Assembly (NCBI RefSeq): GCF_900143055.1
Contig: NZ_FRCW01000004.1
Coordinates: 62,001-126,000, forward strand
DNA length: 64,000 nt
Source of the DNA: Fibrobacter sp. UWR3
GTDB taxonomy: Bacteria; Fibrobacterota; Fibrobacteria; Fibrobacterales; Fibrobacteraceae
Direction of reading: 5' to 3'
Part shown: one piece after another, positions 1 to 8,008 of the stretch
Layout of the letters: every line of letters begins with the position of its first letter
How positions within the stretch are numbered: the first letter of the stretch is position 1
Notes under the pieces: model-generated
Seen by the model: only the letters and a program-made list of their open reading frames with translations
The model's database searches: none
What the model was told of the DNA's origin: nothing
Position numbers and translations under genes: made by a program

Positions 1-82
1 CGTTCTTTTTCGTCATTCTGACGCCCGAAGGGCGGAAGAATCCAGGTCTGGATCCTTCGGCACCGCCTCAGGATGACGATTT
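1..82. repeat. Dispersed palindromic repeat, GTCATCCTGAG type
   Basis: The stretch has imperfectly inverted ends (CGTCATTCTGA on the left, TCAGGATGACG on the right) with an internal hairpin around GCCCGAAGGGC and a GGATCCTTCG core. The same end sequences recur at about 703-797, 4395-4482 and 37290-37383. It contains no gene. The left edge may lie outside the window. Confidence 0.6.
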
Positions 83-164
83 AAACAAAAAAACGCATTT
101 TTTGCAAAAAATCCCCTTGACAACGGGCGAGTAAAATCTATATTTGGGGGCGTCTAACAGACGA

Positions 165-237
165 TGCTTCATAGCTCAGTTGGTAGAGCCCGCGACTGTT
201 AATCGCGTTGTCCTTGGTTCGAGTCCAAGTGAAGCAG
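165..237 (+). tRNA. tRNA-Asn (anticodon GTT)
   Basis: A full cloverleaf can be drawn. The 7-bp acceptor is TGCTTCA/TGAAGCA with discriminator G. The D arm is GCTCAGTTGGTAGAGC. The anticodon stem CGCGA/TCGCG encloses the loop CTGTTAA with anticodon GTT. The T arm contains GGTTCGAGTCC. CCA is not encoded. It is 73 nt long and is followed at once by a strong terminator. Confidence 0.97.
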
Positions 238-240
238 CTT

Positions 241-270
241 AGAACCCCGTTCGAAAGAGCGGGGTTCTTT
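241..270 (+). terminator. Rho-independent terminator after tRNA-Asn
   Basis: A perfect 9-bp stem AGAACCCCG/CGGGGTTCT with a 10-nt loop runs into a short T tract. It separates the tRNA from the gene starting at 292. Confidence 0.85.
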
Positions 271-278
271 GTATTTGC

Positions 279-284
279 TATATT
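279..284 (+). promoter_or_regulatory. -10-like TATATT, 7 nt before start codon
   Basis: TATATT preceded by TTTGC ends 7 nt before the ATG at 292. There is no Shine-Dalgarno sequence, so a leaderless transcript is inferred. Confidence 0.55.
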
Positions 285-291
285 GGTTAAT

Positions 292-693
292 ATGATTAAG
301 AACCTGCTTATCGCTATTCTCGCTGCGGCTGCATTCGCGCTGGCGGCAGACCCTGTCACGATTGAAGGCCGCCTGACCGAAATCCCGGGCAAGATGCCGA
401 GCAACGACCTCTACAGCTACGTGTACGTATTCAAGTACAAGGTGCTGAAGGTTGTCTCCGGCAAGCTCGATGCCAAGGAAGTGCTGGTGGGCGTGTATAA
501 CCCGCTCATTGCACGCGGCAAGGTCAAGGACAAGATGGCCGACAAGAGCAAGGGCAACGTGGGCGAGTTCAAGGCGAAGGCCAAGCACACGCTCAAAATC
601 GTGCCGCTCGAGGGAAACTGGGATGGAGCTGTCGAAGACGAATACTTTGACGACGAAGCCCCGCGCTATCTCGCGATAGAGGTGAATGAATAA
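292..693 (+). CDS. Small exported protein of unknown function
   Basis: The 133-residue product begins with a clear signal peptide (MIKNLLIAILAAAAFALA, cleavage after about residue 18). It continues as a Lys/Asp/Glu-rich domain with alternating beta-type segments (SYVYVFKYKVLKV, KEVLVGVYNP). An upstream in-frame ATG at 208 lies inside the tRNA and terminator, so 292 is the start. No family was recognised. The beta-rich, single-domain look suggests a periplasmic protein, which is inference only. The gene stands alone, between the tRNA terminator and a palindromic repeat. Confidence 0.75.
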   Translation: MIKNLLIAILAAAAFALAADPVTIEGRLTEIPGKMPSNDLYSYVYVFKYKVLKVVSGKLDAKEVLVGVYNPLIARGKVKDKMADKSKGNVGEFKAKAKHTLKIVPLEGNWDGAVEDEYFDDEAPRYLAIEVNE

Positions 694-702
694 GAACGTA
701 TA

Positions 703-797
703 GTGTCATCCTGAGTGTAGTGGCGTAGCCACGAAATCGAAGGATCTCTCTGAATTAGATTCTTCGACTACGCCTTCGGCTTCGCTCAGAATGACGC
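703..797. repeat. Dispersed palindromic repeat, GTCATCCTGAG type
   Basis: The left end GTCATCCTGAGTG and right end CTCAGAATGACGC are inverted copies of each other. GAAGGATCT and AGATTCTTCG pair further in. The whole can fold into a long hairpin and may also act as a transcription stop between the flanking genes. It is the same family as 1-82, 4395-4482 and 37290-37383. Confidence 0.65.
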
Positions 798-808
798 ACT
801 AGTAGCTC

Positions 809-2227
809 ATGGTCTTCTCTTCCCAGATTTTTCTGTTCTACTTTTTGCCGACGTTCCTGGTCGGCTACTTTGTGCTGTTCCGTGCCGGGGTCAAGCATTC
901 CGGCCTGAACTTCTTCATCACGATTTTCAGTTACATCTTTTACGGCTGGCTCGAACCGTGGCTCGTATTCCTGATGTTCGGCTCGACGCTCGTGGTTTAC
1001 GTGAGCGGGCGGTTCATCTCTGCGCCTGGCGCTAGCAAGCGGCAACGCAATTTGGCGCTCCTTGCGGCGATTGTCGTGAATCTCGGTGCGCTCGGGTTCT
1101 TCAAGTACTACATGTTCGGCATGGGCGTCATCAACGATGTGGTGGCCAAGCTCGGCTGCGAGCCGTTCTCGGTGATGACGGTGCTTTTGCCGGTGGGCAT
1201 CTCGTTCTATACGTTCCAGTCCATGAGCTACGCGATTGACGTGTGGCGTGGTACCGCCCCTCCGGTCAAGGACTTCGTGACGTTCGCCTGCTACGTGGCG
1301 CTGTTCCCGCAGCTTGTCGCGGGCCCGATTGTGCGCTACAATACGGTGGCCGAAGAGCTGGCGACCCGCACGCACACGCTCGAGAACTTCGTGCGCGGCA
1401 TTATGTTCTTCAGTTTCGGCTTTGCCGAAAAGATTTTCCTTGCGAACCAGGTGGGCATCATCGCCGACCGCGTGTTTGCGGCAGACGCTCCAGGCGTACT
1501 CAATACGTGGTGGGGTAGCCTTGCCTACATGTTCCAGATTTACTTCGACTTCTCGGCGTACAGCAACATGGCGATTGGCCTCGGCCTGATGCTCGGGTTC
1601 CATTTCCCGCGCAACTTCAACGGCCCGTACCGCTCGGGGAGCATTACCGAATTCTGGAAGCGCTGGCACATTTCGCTCACGAGCTGGTTCCGCGATTACC
1701 TCTACATCGCCCTCGGTGGGAACCGTGTAGGCAAGAAACGCCTGTATTTTAATTTGTTCATGGTCATGTTCCTGAGCGGCGTGTGGCACGGCGCGAACTG
1801 GACGTTCGTTTGCTGGGGCCTCTACCATGCCTTCTTCATGATTGTGGAACGTGCAAACAACAAGAATGCGCTCTACTACAAGGCGCCCCGCGTGGTGCAG
1901 ATAATCATTACGCAGGTGATTGTGCTGTTCGGCTGGGTGCTGTTCCGTGCCGATAACATCGGTGAGGCGTGGCGCATGTGGAAATCGATGCTCGGGCTTA
2001 TGCCGGTAAGCGGCGCCGATGCCATCCTTACGGCCGAAATCTTCACGCCTACGTGCGTGGTGTTCATGGCCGTGGCGGCCCTGCTTTCGTTCTGGAAGTT
2101 CCGCAGCTTCGACTGGTGCAGCGAGGTGAAGACCTGGAAGGCCGCCGTCGCGCTCGGACTCTTTGTGCTCGCGACGCTCGCGCTCTTTACCCAGAGCTAC
2201 AACCCGTTCCTGTATTTCCAATTTTAA
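809..2227 (+). CDS. MBOAT family O-acyltransferase (AlgI-like)
   Basis: The 472-residue polytopic membrane protein has about ten hydrophobic helices. It carries the MBOAT signature SGVWHGANW near residue 325, whose His (about 327) is the catalytic residue in this family. FWKRWHISLTSWFRDYLY and the upstream PQLVAGPIVRY are typical of the AlgI/DltB branch. AlgI-type proteins move acyl groups across the inner membrane to decorate exported polysaccharides. Length matches the family. No AlgJ/AlgX/DltD-like partner sits next to it here, so the acceptor is unknown; cell-surface glycan acetylation is inference. Confidence 0.92.
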   Translation: MVFSSQIFLFYFLPTFLVGYFVLFRAGVKHSGLNFFITIFSYIFYGWLEPWLVFLMFGSTLVVYVSGRFISAPGASKRQRNLALLAAIVVNLGALGFFKYYMFGMGVINDVVAKLGCEPFSVMTVLLPVGISFYTFQSMSYAIDVWRGTAPPVKDFVTFACYVALFPQLVAGPIVRYNTVAEELATRTHTLENFVRGIMFFSFGFAEKIFLANQVGIIADRVFAADAPGVLNTWWGSLAYMFQIYFDFSAYSNMAIGLGLMLGFHFPRNFNGPYRSGSITEFWKRWHISLTSWFRDYLYIALGGNRVGKKRLYFNLFMVMFLSGVWHGANWTFVCWGLYHAFFMIVERANNKNALYYKAPRVVQIIITQVIVLFGWVLFRADNIGEAWRMWKSMLGLMPVSGADAILTAEIFTPTCVVFMAVAALLSFWKFRSFDWCSEVKTWKAAVALGLFVLATLALFTQSYNPFLYFQF

Positions 2228-2318
2228 CACTTCGCGGCCAGCAACTGTCTAGGGTGTTGCCCCGCGTTATGTTATATTTTCATTGGTATTTTGGGATAAG
2301 ACTGCATTTGGAGGATAA

Positions 2319-3548
2319 ATGAGGCGTTCTTTTCTTGTTTCTTTTGCGATGTTTCTTGCTGTTGCGGGACTCTCCTTGACGGCATGCGGGGATGATGAGA
2401 GCAGTTTTGCCCCGCGCGACGACGAGTCGTCCAGCAGTATCGAAGACGTCACACCGCAGTCGAGCGAAGACGAGACAAGTGTGTCCAGTAGCTCAGCCAA
2501 GTCTTCTTCTTCAGTCAACGCGAAGTCGAGCTCTAGTGCGAAGTCCAGCAGCAGTGTGAAGTCTTCCTCGAGCGTCGCGTCTAGCAGTTCCGCGAAGTCC
2601 TCTTCGAGCGTCACACCGCAGTCGAGCTCTAGTGCGAAGTCCAGCAGCAGTGCGAAGTCTTCCTCGAGCGTTGCGTCTAGCAGTTCCGCGAAATCTTCTT
2701 CGAGCGTCACACCGCAGTCGAGCTCTAGCGCGAAATCCAGCAGCAGCGCGAAGTCCTCTTCCAGCGTCACTCCGCAATCGAGCAGTAGTGAGAACTCCTC
2801 CTCCAGCGTCACTCCGCAGTCGAGTTCAAGTGTTCCCAGTAGCAGCGGCTATGTCCCGTATGACCATAAGGCTGATTTGGGTGATGCTATTCGTATCAAA
2901 AGCAGCGATTATAAGACCTTTGTTGATGAACGCAATGGTCGTAGCTACTACTACATTACGATAAACGGAAAAAACAAAAAAGGCGAGGCCGCTTCTGTGA
3001 CCGTAATGGCAGAAAACCTCAATATCGGCAAGATGATTGGTTGGGCCTTGGATCAGGCAAACGATACGTTAATCGAGCGTTACTGCTACGATAGGGATAC
3101 CACAAATTGCGACCGCTATGGTGGCCTCTACCAGTGGGCCGAGATGATGCAGCTGCCGAGCCGCTGCAATACCGAAAGCTGCGCCGATTTGATCCAGCCG
3201 AACCATCAGGGCATCTGTCCGGATGGCTGGCGCCTTCTGACCCAGGACGATTTTTACATTGTGCTTCATGCGGACAACAATAAGCACGGAATCGAAGACG
3301 TCCGGGCTATATCATTTGGTGGCTTTAATTACAGCGGCTATTCCCTCGTCGGTGCTGGGTATGTCTGGGATCGTAGGCTTTCTGGTATAAAAGAGGGTAC
3401 ATATTGGTATTATCCAGAGGAAGATTCGGCGAATCCAGATACAAAGGCTGTAGCAGATGCGGCAGATGCACATTTGGATTATCTTATTGAAAGTAAGTCC
3501 TCTAAATTGAATGGTTTCTCCGTCCGCTGTACTAAACTAGAAGAATAA
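2319..3548 (+). CDS. FISUMP-domain lipoprotein with long Ser-rich linker
   Basis: The 409-residue protein starts with a lipoprotein signal (lipobox LTAC, Cys about residue 23). Residues about 30-180 form a low-complexity linker of KSSSSA/KSSSSV repeats interspersed with VTPQSSSS. The C-terminal half is a FISUMP domain: YKTFVDERNGRSYYYITI, MAENLNIG, CYDRDTTNCDRYGGLYQWAEMM, CPDGWRLLTQDDF, ending GFSVRCTK. This domain is greatly expanded in Fibrobacter; its function is unknown and surface display is likely. Start choice is supported by GGAGGATAA before ATG. A strong terminator follows. Confidence 0.9.
   Translation: MRRSFLVSFAMFLAVAGLSLTACGDDESSFAPRDDESSSSIEDVTPQSSEDETSVSSSSAKSSSSVNAKSSSSAKSSSSVKSSSSVASSSSAKSSSSVTPQSSSSAKSSSSAKSSSSVASSSSAKSSSSVTPQSSSSAKSSSSAKSSSSVTPQSSSSENSSSSVTPQSSSSVPSSSGYVPYDHKADLGDAIRIKSSDYKTFVDERNGRSYYYITINGKNKKGEAASVTVMAENLNIGKMIGWALDQANDTLIERYCYDRDTTNCDRYGGLYQWAEMMQLPSRCNTESCADLIQPNHQGICPDGWRLLTQDDFYIVLHADNNKHGIEDVRAISFGGFNYSGYSLVGAGYVWDRRLSGIKEGTYWYYPEEDSANPDTKAVADAADAHLDYLIESKSSKLNGFSVRCTKLEE
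2500..2830 (+). repeat. Tandem codon repeats encoding Ser linker
   Basis: Units such as GCGAAGTCCAGCAGCAGT and GTCACACCGCAGTCGAGC are repeated many times with only synonymous drift between AGC/AGT and TCC/TCT. The DNA is prone to length change by slippage or recombination, which would alter the distance of the FISUMP domain from the membrane. Confidence 0.85.
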
Positions 3549-3563
3549 TCAACATTTTTGAAA

Positions 3564-3603
3564 ATAATTACAACGCACCCCGAGGTGCGCTGTAATTGTT
3601 TTA
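3564..3603 (+). terminator. Rho-independent terminator
   Basis: A long hairpin (ATTACAACGCACC, loop CCGA, GGTGCGCTGTAAT) is followed by TGTTTTAT. It lies 15 nt after the FISUMP gene stop. Confidence 0.85.
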
Positions 3604-3663
3604 TCCCAAATGGAATTTTCTTCAAATTCCACACAAAAAGTTTTAACTAAAAAGGCGAAAATC

Positions 3664-4179
3664 ATGTCCAAGAACGTCAAGTCCAACAACAAGAACACCA
3701 AGAAATCCGCTTCCAAGTCCAAGAAGTCTACCCGCAATATCTATAAAATGGACGCCTAACGGCGTCTGCGGCGGCGCTCGGTCATGCCAAAATGCAAGCA
3801 TTTTGTCGCGACACTCGCTTGCACGCTACTGAGTCTCTCGAACCGCGCCTGAGGCGCAAGCGCCTCCTCGTGCGGCTCGGCCATGCCAGCCTGCAAGCAG
3901 TCTGTCGCGGCACTCGCCTTACTAGTAGTGATGGATGCCGAGCCGCTCGATTCGGCCATCGAACCCAACCTCGACATGGAGCAGTTCGACTCGTACGTGG
4001 ATCAGATAAGCAATCTTTCGGATTCCATCGGTGAGAAGGCTGTCGAATCTCTTGGACAGTTCGACAAGATTGATTTTACCCAGTTCCATTTGGCGGACAA
4101 GGCCAATGCCGCTGTTGAATGCATCTTCCTGCAGTTTAATGCGGACCCGCAATTCGCGAAGGCCGATGGGACTAACTAG
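3664..4179 (+). pseudogene. Small hypothetical gene split by a palindromic element
   Basis: The left piece (3664-3759) encodes 31 residues, a Lys/Ser/Asn-rich basic peptide ending NIYKMDA. The right piece (3931-4179) encodes 82 residues, an acidic, helix-prone segment beginning MDAEPLDS. Both are in the same frame. ATGGACGCC at 3748 and ATGGATGCC at 3931 are a near-perfect 9-bp direct repeat. The 183 bp between their starts is exactly 61 codons and contains two in-frame stops and two palindromic elements. Removing it restores a continuous frame of about 111 codons. An insertion with target duplication is therefore inferred. The right piece has no Shine-Dalgarno sequence. Either fragment might still be expressed; no known family was recognised. 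Confidence 0.6.
3757..3930. mobile_element. Inserted palindromic element with two inverted-repeat units
   Basis: Two copies of the same hairpin unit lie at 3776-3818 and 3874-3918 on the minus strand, each reading GGCGAGTGYCGCGACA...GGCATGRCCGAGC. A third hairpin, GAGGCGC-AA-GCGCCTC, lies between them. The segment is flanked by the near-duplicate ATGGAYGCC. It encodes no transposase and would have to be mobilised in trans. Related units are at 31856-31902 and 45992-46039. Confidence 0.6.
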
Positions 4180-4228
4180 TCACGAGGCTTTCGCAGGACC
4201 CGCTTCGAAACGTTCCCGCAATAAACAG

Positions 4229-4278
4229 TCTTATTCCGGAGCCCCTCTCGTGTTTCTTTGCGGAGAGAGGGCGTTTTG
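4229..4278 (+). terminator. Probable terminator
   Basis: GCCCCTCTC pairs with GAGAGGGCG across a 15-nt loop and is followed by TTTTG. It lies about 50 nt after the split gene. Confidence 0.65.
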
Positions 4279-4299
4279 CTAAGCAAACACTTAAACGAA

Positions 4300-4662
4300 G
4301 TGATCGTGTTTGCGTGCGAAATGCCCCTCGAAGCAAACTATATTATGAAAAGCGTTTATGGACCCTATCGTCGTTTCACTCCTCCAGGGTGACAGATGAA
4401 GGTATGGAATGGGAGATCCCCGGTCAAGCCGGGGATGACAATTGGGGTCTGGATCCTTCGCTACGCTCAGGATGACGTTTTGAGATGGAAACCTGCGTTT
4501 ACAGATAAAGTAAACAATGCGTTAGGGATAGTGACCCCTTGGGGCGGCGCTGTGGTGCCGTTTTAGGAGGCGAGCCGGGGGCGGAACGCCACGGATTGCC
4601 CCTAAAATATAGCCCGACCGCACATATATGGGCGGGAACGCCCAAGAAAATGAAAATCCGGC
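4300..4662. other. Non-coding stretch with repeat and possible structured RNA
   Basis: No supported gene is present. A dispersed palindromic repeat occupies about 4395-4482 (GATCCCCGG...CCGGGGATGACA and GGATCCTTCGCTACGCTCAGGATGACG). Bases 4490-4620 are GC-rich with several pairable segments: GCGTTTAC/GTAAAC, GGGGC/GCCCC and GGCGG/CCGCC. They could be a small RNA or more repeat; the function is unknown. Confidence 0.45.
4395..4482. repeat. Dispersed palindromic repeat, GTCATCCTGAG type
   Basis: It contains the hairpin ATCCCCGG/CCGGGGAT and the right end GGATCCTTCGCTACGCTCAGGATGACG (split: GGATCCTTCG, CTCAGGATGACG). This end matches the copies at 1-82 and 703-797. Confidence 0.55.
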
Positions 4663-4673
4663 GTGTTTTTTAC

Positions 4674-4679
4674 TATCTT
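4674..4679 (+). promoter_or_regulatory. -10-like TATCTT, 7 nt before start codon
   Basis: TATCTT ends exactly 7 nt before the scpB ATG at 4687, with no Shine-Dalgarno sequence between. A leaderless transcript is inferred. Confidence 0.5.
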
Positions 4680-4686
4680 ACCGAAT

Positions 4687-5394
4687 ATGAGTGAAAACCC
4701 GCAGAATGTAGAAGAGGCCGAGGAACTCGAGGAAGAACTCCCGAAAGTCGAGAGCAGCGAGGACCTTGCCCGCATTATACAGGCTATCGTATTTGCATCG
4801 CCCGACATCGTGACCTTGAAGAAGTTGCGCGAAATCCTGGGCGACTTCCTGGATGCCCGTACCGTATCGGATGCGCTTATCGCCGCGAATGATTCCTTGA
4901 ACAAGATCAACTCGCCGTTCGAGATTGTGGAGCAGGCGGGCGGCTACCGTTTCCGCACGCGTGCCAAGTACTACCCGTGGGTGCGCAAGCTGTTCCCCGA
5001 GGCGAATGCACGCCGCCTGAGCCAGGCCGCACTCGAGACTCTCGCGGTGATTGCCTACCAGCAGCCCATCACGAAGGCCGCCATCGAGCAGGTGCGCGGT
5101 GTGTCTTCTGTGGATGGCCCGATCAGGAACTTGCTCGACAAGGGTTTTATTGCATTGGGCGCGCGCGCCGAGACGGTGGGCAACCCCTATACATACGTGA
5201 CGACCCAGGAATTCATGAAGTATTTCGGCATCAACCGCATTCCCGAGGACCTGCCGCGCCTGCGCGAGTTCAGCGAACTCCTGGAGGCGGGGACGCTCGT
5301 GCCGCAGTACGCCAAGCAGGAATCCGAACCTACGGAACCTGTGCCTCCGGAAGATAACCCGGAACAGATTGAACTTTCAATGGGAGACCTGTAA
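4687..5394 (+). CDS. scpB: Segregation and condensation protein B
   Basis: ScpB forms the kleisin-associated regulator of SMC-ScpA condensin in chromosome segregation. The 235-residue product has an acidic N-terminal tail (residues 1-25). Two winged-helix domains follow: ARIIQAIVFASPDIVTLKKL and the conserved LSQAALETLAVIAYQQPITKAAIEQVRG, with DGPIRNLLDKGFI after it. Length is typical. The track start at 4663 was moved to the ATG at 4687 because of the upstream -10-like hexamer. The stop overlaps the mutS start (TAATG). No scpA is in the window. Confidence 0.93.
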   Translation: MSENPQNVEEAEELEEELPKVESSEDLARIIQAIVFASPDIVTLKKLREILGDFLDARTVSDALIAANDSLNKINSPFEIVEQAGGYRFRTRAKYYPWVRKLFPEANARRLSQAALETLAVIAYQQPITKAAIEQVRGVSSVDGPIRNLLDKGFIALGARAETVGNPYTYVTTQEFMKYFGINRIPEDLPRLREFSELLEAGTLVPQYAKQESEPTEPVPPEDNPEQIELSMGDL

Positions 5395-8006
5395 TGGCTG
5401 TCACCCCGTTGATGCAGCAGTATTACGAGATCAAGAAACAGAATCCGGGCTGCATTTTATTTTTCCGCATGGGCGACTTCTTCGAACTGTTCGAGGATGA
5501 CGCCGTCATAGCATCCAAGATTCTTGGACTTACGCTCACGAGCCGCAACAACGGCGCCTCGGGGGCAACACCCTTGTGCGGGTTCCCGCACCATGCCGCC
5601 GACCGCTACGTGCCCAAGATGGTGGCGGCGGGCTACCGCATTGCGATTTGCGAGCAGGTGGAAGACCCGAAACTCGCGAAGGGCATCGTGAAGCGCGATA
5701 TCGTGGAGATTATCAGCGCCGGCACCGCGATGGACGAATCGAACCTGAACGCGAAGGAGGCGAACTACCTGTTTGCCTATGTGCCTGCCGAGAAGGAGGC
5801 CGCGTTTGCCGTCGCCGACGTGACGACGGGCTACCTCGCCGTGTGCAGGAGCAGCGTGCAGGCTTTCGAGTGCGAGTTCAGCCGCCGCATGCCCAAGGAA
5901 ATCGTGGTGCCCGAGGGTGTCGAGATTCCCTCGAGCATCATGGACATGGTCAAGGCCGACAACGTGCTGGTGACGCAGATTCCCGAGTTCATGTTCGGGG
6001 AGGAGCAGAGCCGCGACGTTCTGTTTAGCCACTTCAAGGTGGAATCGCTGGTGGGCCTCGGGCTCGATGGCCGCGATGCGGAAACGAAGGTCGCGGGAGC
6101 CCTGATGGCCTACCTGATGGACCAGAAGAAGTCGGAACTTTCGCACTTTACTGGCCTCGAGATCTTAAATCTCGACGACTACATGACGCTTGACCCGAGC
6201 ACGCTACGGAACCTGGAACTTACGCGCCCGCTGAATGCGGATGACTACTCGAGCACGCTTTGCTCGGTGCTGGACCATACGGTGACCGCGATGGGCGGGC
6301 GCACGCTCAAGGACTGGGTGAGTCACCCGCTGATTTCGGTGGACCGCATCCGCGAGCGCGAGGAAGCGGTTGCCGAACTGGTACAGAACCCCGTGGCGCT
6401 TGACGAACTGAAGGAATCGCTCACGAGCATCCTCGACATGGAACGCCTGATGGGGCGCGTGGGGAGTGGGCGTGCCAACGCGCGCGACCTCGCGGGTATG
6501 GGCCGTTCTCTTTCGCAGGCATCGAAGGTGGCCGACGTGCTCGAGGGCCTGCGCTCCTCCATATTCGAAGGGCTCCGCAGTACGCTGGAAAATGCGCGCG
6601 GGCGTGGCGAGGAACTGTTGGCGCAGTTCAACGAGGACTTGCCGCTTACGGTGCGCGAGGGCGGGATGATTCGCCCGGGCGCGAACGCGGAACTCGACGC
6701 GATGAACGCCGACATCAAGGAAAAGCGTGAATGGATTGCCTCGCTGGAAGGCCGCGAGCGCGAGCGCCTCGGAATCCCGAGCCTGAAGGTCGGTTACAAC
6801 CGCGTGTTCGGCTACTACATTGAGATTACCAAGGCCCAGATGGCGAAGGCGACAGGCCCGATCCCTGAGGAATATATCCGCAAGCAGACGACGGTGAACG
6901 GCGAGCGCTACATTACGCCCGAGATGAAGGAATGCGAATCCATCATCAGCAACGCCGAAGTGAATATCCACGACCTGGAATACCGCATCTTCTGCAGCCT
7001 GCGCGATCGCGTGAACGGCTGGCGTGGCGAACTCCAGGAGATTGCCGACGCGATTGCGAAGGTCGACACGCTCTACAGTTTTGCGCGGGCGGCCCGCAAG
7101 TACAACTACGCGTGCCCCGAGGTTTTCGAGGGTTCGGGAATCGAGATCCGTGGCGGCTTCCATCCGGTGATTGTCGCCGTGAACCCGGACCTGGACTTTA
7201 TCCCGAACGACGTCTCGCTTTCGCCCGATGGCACGCGCCTGATGCTCATCACGGGCCCGAACATGGCGGGTAAGTCGACTTACCTGCGCCAGACCGGACT
7301 CATTGTATTGATGGCGCAAATCGGCTGCTTTGTGCCGGCGGAATCTGCCCGCATTGGGGTAGTGGACCGCATATTCACCCGCGTGGGGGCGAGTGACCGC
7401 CTGAGTCGCGGGCTCAGTACCTTCATGGTCGAGATGATTGAGACTGCAAATATCTTGCGGAACGCGACTCCGCACAGCCTTGTGCTGCTCGATGAAATCG
7501 GGCGCGGCACGAGCACCTTCGATGGGCTTTCCATCGCCTGGGCGATTGTGGAGACCCTCCACGACGAGCCCGCACGGCAGGCACTGACCCTCTTCGCGAC
7601 GCACTACCACGAACTCACCGGGCTCGTGGAAAGCCTCGAACATGCGGGCAACTTCCAGGTGGCCGTGCAGGAGAAGGGCGACAAGCTCGTGTTCCTCCAC
7701 AAGATTCTCGCGGGCGCCTGTGACTCGAGCTACGGCATCCATGTGGCCGAGATGGCGGGCCTCCCGAACAACGTTGTCCGCAGGGCGAGGAAGATTCTTC
7801 TCCGACTCGAGAAGGAAAAGATTGACCCGAGCGACGGCGCCGTGAAGAAGAAGCAGAAGGAACACCCGCAGCTGGACATGTTTGCACCGCCCGACGAGAA
7901 CACGCAACTCCTGAAGGACGAAATCCGCAGGCTCAAGCCCGAGGAAATGACCCCGATGCAGGCGCTCCAGCGCTTGATGGAACTGAAGGAGAACTACGGC
8001 GCTTAA
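5394..8006 (+). CDS. mutS: DNA mismatch repair protein MutS
   Basis: MutS recognises mismatches and small loops and uses ATP to recruit MutL. The 870-residue protein has the mismatch-binding N-terminus (GDFFEL, residues 27-32; the usual Tyr of F-Y-E is Phe). Connector, lever and clamp regions follow. The ATPase has Walker A GPNMAGKST (about 621-629) and Walker B LLDEIGRGTSTFDG (about 697-710). The C-terminal tail EEMTPMQALQRLMELK resembles the MutS tetramer/interaction helix region. It is translationally coupled to scpB and followed 2 nt later by the HD gene. High confidence. Confidence 0.97.
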   Translation: MAVTPLMQQYYEIKKQNPGCILFFRMGDFFELFEDDAVIASKILGLTLTSRNNGASGATPLCGFPHHAADRYVPKMVAAGYRIAICEQVEDPKLAKGIVKRDIVEIISAGTAMDESNLNAKEANYLFAYVPAEKEAAFAVADVTTGYLAVCRSSVQAFECEFSRRMPKEIVVPEGVEIPSSIMDMVKADNVLVTQIPEFMFGEEQSRDVLFSHFKVESLVGLGLDGRDAETKVAGALMAYLMDQKKSELSHFTGLEILNLDDYMTLDPSTLRNLELTRPLNADDYSSTLCSVLDHTVTAMGGRTLKDWVSHPLISVDRIREREEAVAELVQNPVALDELKESLTSILDMERLMGRVGSGRANARDLAGMGRSLSQASKVADVLEGLRSSIFEGLRSTLENARGRGEELLAQFNEDLPLTVREGGMIRPGANAELDAMNADIKEKREWIASLEGRERERLGIPSLKVGYNRVFGYYIEITKAQMAKATGPIPEEYIRKQTTVNGERYITPEMKECESIISNAEVNIHDLEYRIFCSLRDRVNGWRGELQEIADAIAKVDTLYSFARAARKYNYACPEVFEGSGIEIRGGFHPVIVAVNPDLDFIPNDVSLSPDGTRLMLITGPNMAGKSTYLRQTGLIVLMAQIGCFVPAESARIGVVDRIFTRVGASDRLSRGLSTFMVEMIETANILRNATPHSLVLLDEIGRGTSTFDGLSIAWAIVETLHDEPARQALTLFATHYHELTGLVESLEHAGNFQVAVQEKGDKLVFLHKILAGACDSSYGIHVAEMAGLPNNVVRRARKILLRLEKEKIDPSDGAVKKKQKEHPQLDMFAPPDENTQLLKDEIRRLKPEEMTPMQALQRLMELKENYGA

Positions 8007-8008
8007 TT

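Noticed and set aside
755-2230. 491-codon minus-strand ORF
   Set aside because: It is antisense to the MBOAT gene, rich in His/Arg/Glu as expected from a shadow frame, and has no domain or ribosome-binding site.
6204-7907. 567-codon minus-strand ORF
   Set aside because: Shadow of mutS.
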